64,000 bases of DNA, taken from NCBI GenBank assembly GCA_003254905.1, contig QANU01098817.1, positions 1 through 64,000 of the forward strand. The letters run 5' to 3'. The DNA comes from Nissolia schottii (lineage: Eukaryota; Streptophyta; Magnoliopsida; Fabales; Fabaceae). Both the position numbers and the translations under genes were made by a program. The notes beneath the pieces were generated by a model. It worked only from the letters and a program-made list of their open reading frames with translations. It did not search any database and was not told the origin of the DNA. Positions 12,512 through 24,200 of this stretch are shown one piece after another (position 1 is the first letter of the stretch; the number at the start of each line of letters is the position of its first letter).

Positions 12512-13383
12512 TATGTTGTGTTTAGTTGTTGAGACAAGACTAAAAGATAGAGACATTAGAACAAAATATACAAGACTAAAAGTTAGTCGTGTATTCTGTT
12601 TGGTTATGCTATACAAGACAGTTTATTGTATATGTATCATGTTTAATTTTGTGATACAAGACATAAAAGAACATGAAAAATAACAAAAAAAAAACCCTTC
12701 ATTTCCTCCTTCCTCCTTCATTCCTCCTGAAAATTCGACGCCATCTATCCCCTCGTTGTGATTGCGATTGGTGGTGGTAGCTCTGGCGGTGGTGGCCACG
12801 TTGGTGGCACAGGTAGTGGTTATTACGGTGGTGGTGGTGGTAATTGCAGTTGATGGAGGTGGGTTTGGTGGTAGTGACCACGTTGGTGGCAGACGTAGTG
12901 GTGATTGCAGTTGGTGGTGATGAGCTTGATGGTGGTGGCCACATTGGTGGCAAAGGTGATGGTGATGGTGATGGTGATGGTGGTGGGTGGTGATGGGTCT
13001 GATGGTGGTAGTGGCCACGTTGGTGATAAAGGTGGTGGTGATTAAAGCTGGTGGTGGTGGTGAGTTTGATGGTGGTGGCCACATTGGTTGCAAAGGTGGT
13101 GGTGGCCATGTTAGTGGTGGAGGTGGTAGTGATTGCGATGGTGAGTGGTTGAATTTGTTGGGAAAAATAGCCAATAAAAAAGTATGTAAAATTGAAAATC
13201 AAAATTTCATTAAACTTTTGTCTGTCTTTGTATCCCAAGTAAATTAGAGGTACAAAAAATACACAAATTTTTTGTGATAGGACACAAATTTTTATTCATA
13301 TCTCAATAAACAAACATGATTTTTATGTTTGTGTCTTATATTTCTGTTTTATTTCACTAAATAAACGATGTCTTAGTGTCTAG
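12512..13383. mobile_element. GGT-rich minisatellite inside a degenerate inverted-repeat element
   Basis: The core (about 12764-13140) is an interrupted (GGT)n/(ACC)n array with GGTGGCCACGTTGGTGG-like units repeated several times. Left flank TGTTTAGTTGTTGAGACAAG and the reverse complement of the right flank, CGTTTATTTAGTGAAATAAA, align at roughly 65 percent over about 37 bases, suggesting terminal inverted repeats. Both flanks also hold ATACAAGACA-like motifs. Open frames over the array give only His/Pro/Thr or Gly/Val repeats and are not genes. Confidence 0.45.
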
Positions 13384-14098
13384 GATTTTGGCCAAAAAAA
13401 TATACAAATTATAACATTTCAATACATTAAATGCATTAAAACTTTCAAAACTTTTTATTATTAATTCCATAATAACAAGTAAGAATATTTATTAGCAAAA
13501 TCTTTCTATAATTTAATGAATATTTCATGTTCATGAATGAACAATCATGTAAATGAAAACCATAATTAATAATGTTATGTCTAAAAGATTTCTTGCTCCC
13601 TAACGTAAAATTTTCACTTTCATAATATTTTACCCGCAAAGTCCTAATATTTTGAATATAATCAATAATAAAACTCCAAAACAAGCATGCTATAAATTTA
13701 TGAGTTTTATTAATAAGTATTCTTAGACACTTATTAAAAAGTTTACAATGAAAAAGATTTGATTATTTCTAATGCATTAAATGCATTAGCAACTTCAAAA
13801 ACTCACTCACTCACTGAAATATTTACACTATTACTAACGAGTTTTTCTCCTAAATATATTTAAGTTCAAGTGAGCAAATGAAGCGCGTGGTTTGCTCATT
13901 CACCCTTTTTTTCTAGGGAAAAAATTGCATCTGTCTGCGCAAGGCATCTATGGTTTCAACCTTTTTCTTGATGAATTTGTGAATACAGCATTACGTATTT
14001 TCTAAAGATGAATCCGACGGATAACAGAGCTACATTAGAAGTTTATGAAAACAAGATTTCTAAAAATTTCACTCAAGCCAACAATGTCAATTTTATCT
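13384..14098. other. AT-rich spacer downstream of the RsmH-type gene
   Basis: Contains a short ACTC repeat near 13800 and the presumed 3' UTR of the RsmH-type gene just below 14099. No gene seen. Confidence 0.5.
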
Positions 14099-17000
14099 TC
14101 AGAGCTTCTGAATCACCCTGAGCTTTGCACTTCTACTTCTGCGGTTCAGTTTTTCTTCTTCTCCTGATGGCGTGATTGGCCTTTTTGTGAGAATTATTCC
14201 GCTCGATCCATGTATCACATGTTTTATCCATGCTTCTTTCACTTTAATCTCGTCACTCATCTTCCTCAAATCACTAGTGCAGCTCTCCCCTTCACCCGCC
14301 GCATCTTCGCTTCCCTTGATTATGTCAAGAAATGTCTGCTTCACAATTCTGTCTTCCAGACTATGGAAAGATATGACAGCAAGCCTGCCCCCAGGTGCAA
14401 GGCAATCGAAACAAGAATAGAGGGAATCCTCAAGAGTCTTCAGTTCATCATTAACAGCAATCCTCAGAGCTTGAAACACCCGGGTTGCTGTCTTTATCCA
14501 ACCTTGCCTTCCACCTGTTACAATGCAACTGAAACTGATGATTGCATAGTTTAAGTCAACACATTTTTGCCAAAATGTTTGACAACTGAATGTGAATTCA
14601 CGCCATAATAATCGACCAGTAAACATGATAAGGAATGATATTGTAAAGAAATTGAGAAATGATATTTTCACATACTTTTGTTGACACATACGCGTAACCT
14701 GCACTGCAGCACATACAAAATATATTTTTTCTTCTACTAACAAGACAGCAGCATAGGGTTTTCTATTCCACCTTTTGTGTATGTATCGCAAATGTGTCGA
14801 CATTGAATGTCCAAATAATGGACCTTGAAAGTAACAGGTTCGTGTATCCAAACTGAAGACATAAACTACCAGCCAATGAGACAACTGGAGAAGGACCTAC
14901 CTTTCATTGCAGGAGTTACACGCCGAATAAGAACTAGCAAGTCATTAGTGGAATGCAATCCACCATGTAATCGAGCTTGGACAATCTTCTTTTGAAGAGT
15001 ACACCAATTACTTTCTTCCCCATAATCCTTTAGGATACGGCCCACTTCAGCTTCTGGCCATGAATTTAGTATGTCTTCTGCTTTAAGACTTGCCTGTCAC
15101 AGGCCTGTCCATCAGTTACATAGGAAAGAAAAATTATGACTCTGCATCAAGCAGGGAACAGAATATCATTTCTACAAGAAACTTGTTTACCTTAATAACC
15201 AAACACTCAAACACTATTCTAGTGGCATTGAAAGGGGAGAAAAAGGCACATTTCATAAGCAAGAAAGATTGAAGATAGCCACCAAACAAATTTCCAACAA
15301 GCAGTAGTTTAGATAGATCCATAAGTCAAACATCTACAAAAGGTACTTTAATAGCATTATGTATTAGGTTGGACAATGTTAATTAACAAAGAGACTGGTG
15401 TGTTTGTTTCAGCTTTTAAAAAGAGTGATTAAACATTTGGTTCTTGATATAGAACTCAAAAAGCTGAAAACAGATTTTTCTAATAAGCCATTCTGTTCAG
15501 CTTCTCTAAAAAAGCTAAAAATTGATTTTTATTTATTTTTTAGATTCTGGTTAATTTTAAAAATTTATGCAAATATATGGAACTAATTATTTCAGCAAAA
15601 AAAAGTTATTGTTTTGGCAAATAAGCTGAAACAAACGCAACAAACATTGATTTGATTCCGATGCCATCCAGGCATGTTTCACTCTTGCAATTATTAGGTC
15701 AGCAACATTGCTTGTAATCTACTAAAAAAATTTACCACCATGTATTCTTCCTCAGAAATGAGCATAAATTTTGCATCAAACTCCAAAATATCTGAAACTA
15801 TACCTGAGGATCCATACGCATATCAAGGGGCCCATCAGCTAGCACACTGAATCCTCTTTGAGCATTGTCCACCTAAAAAACAGAACAAGTATATATAAGA
15901 AAAGACCAAAAGAAAGCATGAACAGTTTATTTCGAGTTCAAAACAACTTATAATGAAAAATTTACAAAGAGAAAAAAAAATGATTACTCTCCCAAGTCCC
16001 AAGAATAAGAAAAATTCAAAGACATGCCACTTCTCCCCATTGAGAGTTCAACAAAGATTCAAAACACTCACCCACAAATTTTAGGTTGCATAATATTGGA
16101 CACCAAACAAAACAACACAGCAAGAAGAATGATGGTGTAGCAATATAAAAGACCATAACAAGTGGGGCAGGCAACACAAGACAATGGCAGGCACTATCCC
16201 TCTCTATTCCCTCCTAAAACTAACTATCATTATACAAGTCAGAATGAAACCTGCATGGATGACATCCCCAAATCCATTAAGATGCCATCTACGCCACCAT
16301 CCACCAACTGCTCCTCACCAGTTTCTCTAAGCACAGAGTTGATATGCCTAAAATTCCTCAGGAACGTAAACACTTTGACAACACCATCTGATTGATTTTG
16401 CAACACAGAATTGATCCGAGCTTGAGCCATCTCATGTGCTGCAGGATCCACATCCATCCCAACAAAATACTTCAACTCCCCATGGCCACTGATCACCTGT
16501 CTCAACATTTCCCATTCCAAATTAATGAAATTGCAAAACATCAGATAACAAAGAAACAGTGTAAAAATGCTCATATTGTTCCTCGAAAGGTTTGCACCAC
16601 GTCGAATCAGTCTTTCAAAAATTCTTTGTATCACATCAGTCCTACACATTATAAAATAACCATAAACTTAAACCTATGTTTAAAGATAGTGTAAACTCCT
16701 AAATCGATAAATAAAAAATATATCACTCGTTCCTAAGAAAATGAAAACTCCAAGCATATTCCTTGAAAATTAAAAATGTGAGCCAAATTAGATCATTTTA
16801 AGGACAAATTAGTTCTTAAAAAATGCTTTCCATCGGACATATTAGTCCCACAAGAGGACCTATTTAACACACATTTCTAATTCTCAAGACTATGTTGAGA
16901 TTTCCATTTTTCATGGACAAATTTGCCCATCATGTTATGGTCAGGGAGGCTTTATTCCTGGATATACTTGAGAGCTATGTCTAAGTAAACCTTCATTTTA

Positions 17001-17576
17001 CTAGTCCTTAGGTTATGTAATTACTAAAGTTGTCAAAAGGTGCTCAAGTTAGCAGGAGGGACTAATTCGTTCGAGTTTTTGGCAAATTCAATCCATAACC
17101 TGAGAACTAATGTGACTCTGACTAAATCCATGAAAACTTTTGAAGGAGCGATTTCAGTGTTTAAATTAAAGAAAATGATAACTGAAGGCAGTGACACTAA
17201 CAGCGGAGGAATGGCCAGCGGCGCCGAGCGTGCAATCGACGAAGGAAGTTAACGAGCAGTTTGAGAAAGCGTCCAGAACTTCTGCCAGCATGACCGGAAT
17301 GTGAGACTGATAGCGCTCGGTTAATGCGTCCTTGTCGAATTCTTTTTCGGAACGGGTCCTTCTCTTCTCCTTCGCCAACGCCTTCTGCCTCTGCCTTTTT
17401 GTGAGTGTGACGCCTGTGCTGCCGCTACTGCTAATTGCCCTAACCGTCGATGAAGAAGAAGAATAAGAGGGGGGAAAATTGGAGGTGGCGAGGGCAGCGA
17501 TGGGTCGAAGGCGGTTTACGAGTTTGGGTGTGGGTGATAGCGATGTTAGTGATGATATCTTGAAAACCATTGCCAT
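14099..17576 (-). CDS. CMAL: Chloroplast RsmH/MraW-type 16S rRNA (cytosine-N4) methyltransferase, CMAL-like
   Basis: SAM-dependent enzyme of the family that N4-methylates C1402 of 16S rRNA in the decoding centre; the plant version acts in plastids. Exons are 17202-17576, 16251-16496, 15804-15872, 14901-15093 and 14099-14514, giving 1299 nt and 432 residues in phase. Family motifs are [25 protein letters not shown] (SAM motif I), [81 protein letters not shown] and a C-terminal [15 protein letters not shown] chose the ATG at 17576 ([15 protein letters not shown]) because a Ser-rich, acid-poor transit peptide follows. An in-frame ATG at 17669 would add 31 residues less like a transit peptide. 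Length matches plant homologues. Intron 3 carries a MITE. An 18-base GA/TC palindrome lies about 210 bases upstream. Confidence 0.95.
15398..15641. mobile_element. MITE in intron 3 of the RsmH-type gene
   Basis: Left end GTGTGTTTGTTTCAGCTTTT and right end, reverse-complemented, GTTGCGTTTGTTTCAGCTTA form about 20-base inverted repeats around a 245-base noncoding body that repeats AAGCTRAAA motifs. The size and GTTTGTTT ends suggest a hAT-type MITE, but no clear 8-base target duplication was seen. Confidence 0.6.
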
Positions 17577-17788
17577 TTTCTTGGGATTTTCTGGTTCTGG
17601 TTTGAGGGGCCCTATGCCAAACGAGCAGAACAAGAAGGGCTCATTCCCACGCGTGCAGATGCGGTTCATCCATTTTGGACCTTGTCCAAGACCTAACTAG
17701 ACTCCGGAGTGCGCTTTATCCCATACCTACATATTCATTTATCCGAATTTCAAAATCAATTTAATCCTTTAAACATTCTCGTTTCGAA

Positions 17789-17806
17789 ATCTCTCTCGAG
17801 AGAGAT
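17789..17806. promoter_or_regulatory. Perfect 18-base GA/TC palindrome upstream of the RsmH-type gene
   Basis: ATCTCTCTCGAGAGAGAT is perfectly self-complementary and lies about 210 bases upstream of the chosen start codon. GA/TC runs are known binding sites of plant BBR/BPC factors. That this one is bound is inference. Confidence 0.4.
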
Positions 17807-17934
17807 ATCACTTTAGCGAATAAAAAAAAAATCATCAATCAGATTAATAAAGTAAGAATGTTTTCAAAAGGAGAGAATTTAAATCTCACGTTTTATGGAT
17901 TTTTCACGTAACAATAATATTATATATTAGGGTT

Positions 17935-18107
17935 AATTAAGTTTTTCATCCCTGTAATTTGGGAAAGTTTGGTTTTGGTCCCTCTGTGTAACTTTTAGTC
18001 CCTGTAAAATTTAAAATTTTGGTTTTAGTCCCTGGGGTGGGGTGAGGGTTGACTGGGCTGACGTGGCGCTGACGCGACGCGCCACGTGAGATGCCACGTG
18101 GCATAAN
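17935..18107. repeat. Half of a common GTCCCT-type plant repeat, ending at a single N
   Basis: Repeated TTTTGGTTTTAGTCCCTG-like phrases are followed by GC-rich CGCCACGTGAGATGCCACG and stop at an undetermined base (18107). Such elements are normally symmetrical. The mirror half is missing here, so the copy is truncated or the assembly is faulty at the N. Confidence 0.5.
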
Positions 18108-18403
18108 TCCTGGGGAAGAAATTCCCTTTGCGCTACTAAAAAGAGAAGATGATGAGTTCATGATATGAATATGCTACTTTAGCGGAGGTTTGCAAATTCA
18201 TATATAACATCTAAGACCTCCTTGCATAATCGGTGTAAGACTTTTTCACTTTTACATAATTCTTAATCCTTTTAGACTATATATATGGAACAAAGAATTG
18301 GGAAGATGACCCACCAAATAATAAAAAAGTATGTTTTGATATCATGTGATATAAATTTGCCTAACTCCACCACAAAGCTAGCTTTAGAGTGAAAGTTTAT
18401 CAA

Positions 18404-18446
18404 CTCACACACACACCTATATATATATGTATATATATACACACAC
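18404..18446. repeat. CA/TA compound microsatellite
   Basis: (CA)n, then (TA)n, then (AC)n, in intergenic DNA upstream of the RsmH-type gene. Confidence 0.85.
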
Positions 18447-19497
18447 ATAACACAATCAAGACCTAATTGCCTAATTAATGTGAGATTTCTCACTATTGCA
18501 TGATGGGAGTCATGATACTCGTGAAAATTAAGGAACTAAGCTTTCGAGTTAGCCATTTCTCATAAAAAGGCAATGAGCAAACCCAGTGTCAACAGTTGGA
18601 TATGATCAATGAAGTAAAGTATCCAACACATGTACGAGAAAAAGCACTCAAGCGAAGAATTGTTAAGAGAGATAATTAAAAAGTTATTTCACTTAGATCT
18701 GCTTGGAGCGATATTGTCCTTAGACAGTCAAACACAAGAGTCAATCAACCATGTCAAGGCGCGAAGCATGCTGCAAATTTGGAGGGCCATATTGCATCTA
18801 CAAACTCACACTTTAGAATTCCAAGGTCTTGTATTTCCTTGAATTTGAAGAGGTCTTCTATGTTTGAAAGTTATGATATAATACCATAAGACTACATGAA
18901 TTTTAATTTTGTTTTCTCAATAAGTTTTTTTTAAAGAATTTAACTACCTTAAGTTCTACGGATCAATATGTAAGTCTAGTTATACATTTATTTAATGAAA
19001 GTTATCACATTTTATTTCAATAAGTTATTTCAAATTGATCATTTATTTTTAAGCTATGATTACGAGAGATTTCAACAAAATAGTAATTAAAGTATCAAAA
19101 AGAAAGCTGGATAACGTCTATAATGAAAAAATAAATGGTTAAATCTCGATTGAGATACACGAAGAGAAGCTCGAAAAATATAGCATTAAAAAATATACGA
19201 AGAGATGGCGGGGAGGTGGCAGTGGTGGTGGTGGTGGAACAAGAGGGGTAATGGAATGAGGGAAAGGGGGAATAAGGGAGTGCATTTTGGAATTTTTTCA
19301 CTGAGCTAGGGGCCTAAGTTGCAAATAAGCAACTTTTTGCAGTCTTGGGCACAAAATATAAAAAAAAAACCATAAAAAGTGTACCACAAATGTAATAAAA
19401 AAAACTTAAAAAATGTGGATTTTTGGCGTACCATGGTATGTGCCCCAACATGTGGGTTACCATGTTAGCCACCAACATAAAAAATATACAAAGAGAA
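18447..19497. other. Intergenic DNA, no gene seen
   Basis: AT-rich sequence between the divergent RsmH-type and uL22 genes. A short GGT-rich stretch occurs near 19210-19240. No coding frame of recognisable type. Confidence 0.5.
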
Positions 19498-19911
19498 GGG
19501 TGATGACTAGAATGATACTCTTGCCTTTTGATACCATCCAATGGTACCCCTAAAATCCAAAAAAATAGGTTTATAAAATTACAAATCAACTCACAAGTTT
19601 TAATGTTTAGTAGAGTTTGTTCTCAACTTACAAAACTTTAATATTTACAAAATTACTAAAATACCTCTTCATCTCTCCTCACTCTCTGGTCATATCCCTC
19701 TCCTTTACATTTTGGGAGGAGAGATGAAGGAGTATTTTGATAATTTTGTAAATAACTGTGAGGTTAATGTGTAAATATTAAAGTTTTGTAAGTCGAACAC
19801 AAAATCTAATAAATATTAACATGTGTTAGTTAATTTATAATTTTCAAAACTCATACTTTTGAATTTTATGGGTACCTTTAGAAGGTGCCAAAAGATACAC
19901 CCTAGCTATCA
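19498..19911. mobile_element. Fold-back MITE, nearly full-length hairpin
   Basis: The whole 414 bases fold on themselves. CTAGAATGATACTCTTGCC at the left matches reverse-complemented CTAGGGTGTATCTTTTGGC at the right. Matching continues inward through TTACAAAACTTTAATATTTA to CTTCATCTCTCCTC on each side, leaving a loop of only a few dozen bases. It is noncoding. Arms differ at perhaps a fifth of positions, so it is not recent. Confidence 0.75.
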
Positions 19912-21278
19912 CTGCCCTCTTCTTGCCATCAATTTTTTTAACCCCCAAAAATAAACACACAGTACCCACGTCGCTGTCCTAATGTCACATACAGTGCACT
20001 CACATTAGCGTAGTGAAGTTGTGAACCCTGATTCAAATTGCTCGCTGCCTTGCCGCCGCGCCACCGTCGCAGTTCATCAACTCCGACGCACCAGTTGTTC
20101 ATTGCCGCCGCGCCACTGCCCCGTGTAATTGAGCTTCCTATTTGGTACATGCAATTCGCCTTCTTTTCTTCAATCACCCTGTTTTGTTCTTCTGTTTACC
20201 TCTTCGTTTCTGTTTCTTTTTGTTTTTTTTTTTACTCTAACATTTGTAGAATCATTGATCTATAGGTTGTGTTCTTCGGTTCATTCTTTTATTCAGTATA
20301 GCGTAAATCAATCCCATTCCACCCCTAGAGACTAGAAGCCTAGAATGAAAAATCCAGCTCCAAAAGAACCGCCAGTATCTATTATCAGACCAAACTCATG
20401 CTGATATTCTGTCTAACATGATTTGTTCCTTTCAATAGTCATCATAGGCTTAGGTGGTGATCATGTTTACGTTTCTCTGACTTCTTGTCCAACCAGCTTG
20501 TCCATTGTTGTTCTTCACTATAGTTCTAAGTACTGGAGGTGTCTGCCAAGCACTTGTTTTAATTTGGATTTGTGATATGTTGTCTCTCATTTGAACTTTT
20601 GATTGATTACTTGTAATTTATTATGATTTATAATAAATAGAGATCATTAAGAATCTTCCTGTTTCGTGCAAAACTGAAATTTGAATGCCGAGCATTTGAA
20701 ATGGGGGGAATGCAGAGGGATTTATGCAAGAGACACAGCTGCGATCAATTCAAACTTGAGGTTCAGTGTTTCTGATTAGTATGTGCTTCAGAAAAACCCT
20801 GCAATGCTGTTTTGTGCCATGTGCGTAGCACCGTTGTGTTTTTTTTACTATTAAAGCTTAGTTGTTGTGTTAAATTCTTAAGAAAGTTTTGTACTGGTGC
20901 ATGCTGCAATTACCCATCTATATAGGTCTATTTTGAATCCTTTTAGTCTATTTTAGAATAAGCTTTTTAGTCTATATAGAGGTTGTGTTAGTTATTAAAT
21001 CTGGCTTTCAAGCTAGGTCAGAGCACCCTTAACTTGTGGAAGCAGAGAAGAGAAAGAGGGTAAACGGTGATATCTGAGTCTCATTCCAATGGCGTTTTAA
21101 TTCAATAATGGTAGCTAGCTATTTTCATTGATGGGTGATGATGATGATGTTGCTATGATTAGTTTAAGGTTTTTTGAGAGTCATTGCTTCAGAGCTGAAA
21201 CTACTAGCTTAAATTGAATATATAACCCTCTCTATTCTTATTCGTGTGAGTACCCTACAGAAGGACCGCATTGCAATC
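19912..21278 (+). promoter_or_regulatory. Upstream/5' leader region of the uL22 gene
   Basis: Includes an unusually GC-rich patch (about 20035-20130) in which TTGCCGCCGCGCCAC-like sequence occurs twice, followed by a pyrimidine-rich stretch. That patch suits a 5' UTR exon of the uL22 gene, with an intron before the coding start at 21279. No exon border is proved. Confidence 0.35.
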
Positions 21279-24200
21279 ATGGTTCAGTGGCATCAACATA
21301 TCTTACCTTTTGTTCGTCACATTACTCGCTCTGCTTCCTCCTCATGTACCCAAGGTTGGTTGGTTTGTTTTTGTTTGTTGTCTTTCGTGCTCACACGTGT
21401 ATGAAGTTTCAAATGTTTATTGTTAGGTTTCGTTAACTATTTAAAAACCTCTTTTCTGTATTGTAGGTCACATGCAGAGTCTGAGGACGTGGACAACAAG
21501 GACAACGCTATTGCCCTCTATCTCAAGCCGTAGCCCTATTTATCACTCTTTCCAATATCAGGTTTCATTGTGACTGGTCATACCTAACACACCCTCTTTT
21601 TAACTATTTTTTGCATTTTCTGACTTGACAGTTGACACAGTTTTTCCGTTTCAGGGAATTTCAAGTTTCACCCGCTTGCTTGCTAACTCATCTGAGCCTG
21701 ACCAAACACCCGTTTCCTCCCCATTAGCCCCACTTTCCTTATTGGGTGGTACAGAAGCTCAAGACCATAAGCAGAAAACTGTTGCTAAGAAAGAAAAAGT
21801 CCAAGCAGTGTTAAAGGGAATAAAGCAGGTTTGTGATTCATTGCTATTCGTTTTCTTTTATGTACCATTCTGAAGCTGAGCATTCAAATCTTGCATTATG
21901 GCCATGTATGATAAACCTCGAAAATTAAACTCAGAATGCATTTTCTGTTAAAATATTCTTATTTTACATCCAGCAAAGTGCATTAAAGAAAATATGATTT
22001 AGGTATGAAAATAGTTGCTGCTTGATATATTCAGTGACTGCCCATGTGCTGAATGTATTCAGCATTGTCCACTTGAATTTATCAGTTTTTATGAAAAACT
22101 TGTAACATTCAATATATCTGAAAGTTGGATTATCAAAAACAGGCCTGGACTTCACGTGCTGTTCATGCTGATTGTTTTATCCACAATTCAGATGCAGCAG
22201 CTTAAAATTCATTGTTGCACTGATTTTTTAGCCACATTATATTTGTAAATGGTTGAATGCTATTTATTTATCTATTTTTAATATGATCAATTCAGATGTT
22301 AGTGCTTAAAATAAGAACGGTTCACTTTTGCCTGGGGGGGTTGGGACAGAAAAAAGTTCTGCCTGTAGTAGTTCATGAGGAACTAAGTGCCTAGGTGGAA
22401 GGTGGTTCAATTTATCCACCTTCTGCATGAGCGTGTGGCTTTTACTCCTATCAAACATGAAGTGGTTCAGAATGCAGCATAGCATAGTTTGAAAACTGAA
22501 AAGTATACCATGCTTTGTTTTATTTATTTTGTTGTGCTGCCTACTTATAGAGAAAATTTGTGTTTCTTTAGTCAGCATGTAACAACTTTTGCAGACAAGT
22601 TTGTATCTAATTTTTCTAGCAACTGAAAAGCCTCTCTTGTATTGTATCCTGACTGCTCTGGAAACATGATCTAAATTTCTTGTTTGTTAAGTTTTGAGGG
22701 TCTGATTCATAAATTACTTGTTGCACTTTTATAAACATGAAGAATATGTTGTTTCCCTTTTTTTTAATACCTCATTTTCAACCATGCTTTCTTAGAGTCC
22801 AAAGAAGGTCAACTTGGTTGCTGCATTGGTCCGTGGTATGTTGGTTAAAGATGCATTGCTGCAGTTGCAAGTTACAGTAAAACGATCTGCAAAAACTGTT
22901 CATCAGGTATTAAGTGGTGACACACTTTGTATTCTTTAGTGCATAGTTATCGATCGTGGATAGCGAAGTAGAGCCGCCGGCCCCAAAAAATGCTACGACG
23001 GGATAGCGGGAGTTGGATGACTGCTATTTGAATTAACACCCACACACACCCACACATATATATAATAATAATGTGCAATTTATATACCATACATATAAAT
23101 GTTCATTAATAGGTTTTTGTGTTGTGAACCTCTTGTGGGTCCCCTTTTTCTCTCTTTTTTTGAATTTCAAAAAGCATTTTCCCCTCACCTCTTGCATGGA
23201 GCCCCACATCAGACCACTGTAGCCGCCGTCGGTTCTGTGGTGCAATTGGTAAGTTCAGTTGTACCATACAATCCTTTGAATCTGTTGAATTTGTAGGAAG
23301 GTAAAAGAAGGAAGAGTGTAGCAAGAGTTAGCTCAGATTCAATAGGTTCAATACATGAATACTTAGGTACCCATCAGAACTATATAGTGCAATGGGGAGT
23401 TAATACATGCCTAGTTTCAAGACTCGCTAATTAATGCTAGTCTATTTCCCAAGACTTCTATGCTTCTAATGCAACACATTAACCATAGATGGCCGAATAC
23501 ATTCAACCACTTGTTTTATTCTCAACACAATCAAAGGTGAAGGGAGCATCTATACACCTAGATATGGCGTACTTTACTGAATCTTCTCTGCCAAGCCCCC
23601 TCCCTGAACCCCTTCTCTCCACCTGAGTGCTGGTCCGACAGCTGCCCACCTGCCTGGCCCCGCTGCCACCACCATGGCATGCTAGAATTTTTAATCCACA
23701 AGTCCCCTGCGAAGGACACCTGAGACAGGTTCATGATCTGAAACGCGGTTGCCGCTGCCGAGCACGGCTGCTTGTTGGCGTCGCTGGTGAGAGACAATGC
23801 AAAGGAGCTGTTGGCAGCGGCAGAGGAATACGAAGAGAAATTGATGGTTTTGGATGAAGTCCTTCCTCTCCATCACCCCGCTTCTCTTGGGGATCAAGGC
23901 GTGTTATGGTTCACCATGAAGGGTTGATGATGGGATCTGTTGCAGCGGTGTTGCATGAAACACCGTGGGTGCAGGCTCCAAAGGTTGCATGAAACACAAG
24001 TTTTGCGATGGCGGGGGTGATCAGTGGAGAGGGTAGGGATTTTGTTGAGGAATTTGTAGGTGGATCTAATTATTTAGGCATATAGATGCTCCATCTTTTC
24101 TTTTTTTAGTTTGATTCAAAGGATTGTATGGTACAGTTGAAGAGAATCTTCCTGCAAAAGCTTGTTCATCTTATTTCTCCTCCAATTTTTGCGACAATGA

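Larger units (their letters stand above)
23253..24142. mobile_element. Nested repeat complex in intron 4 of the uL22 gene
   Basis: GTTCAGTTGTACCATACAAT (from 23253) and its mirror ATTGTATGGTACAGTTGAA (to 24142) bracket 890 bases as about 30-base inverted arms. Between them lie a stretch with CTTAGGTACCCATCAGAAC, shared with the repeats near 38.45 kb and 40.27 kb, and a second inverted-repeat element (23543-24092). So at least two events are stacked. Boundaries and superfamily of the outer element are uncertain. Confidence 0.5.

Noticed and set aside
12623-13247. Long frames encoding His/Pro/Thr-rich or Gly/Val-rich protein
   Set aside because: Artefact of the GGT/ACC array: open in several frames on both strands with low-complexity product.
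23355-23400. 5S rRNA-like motif (CCCATCAGAACT) suggesting a Cassandra-type element
   Set aside because: Only about 12 bases match 5S rRNA, and the internal promoter boxes that should follow are absent. The other copies (38.45 and 40.27 kb) vary at this very motif.
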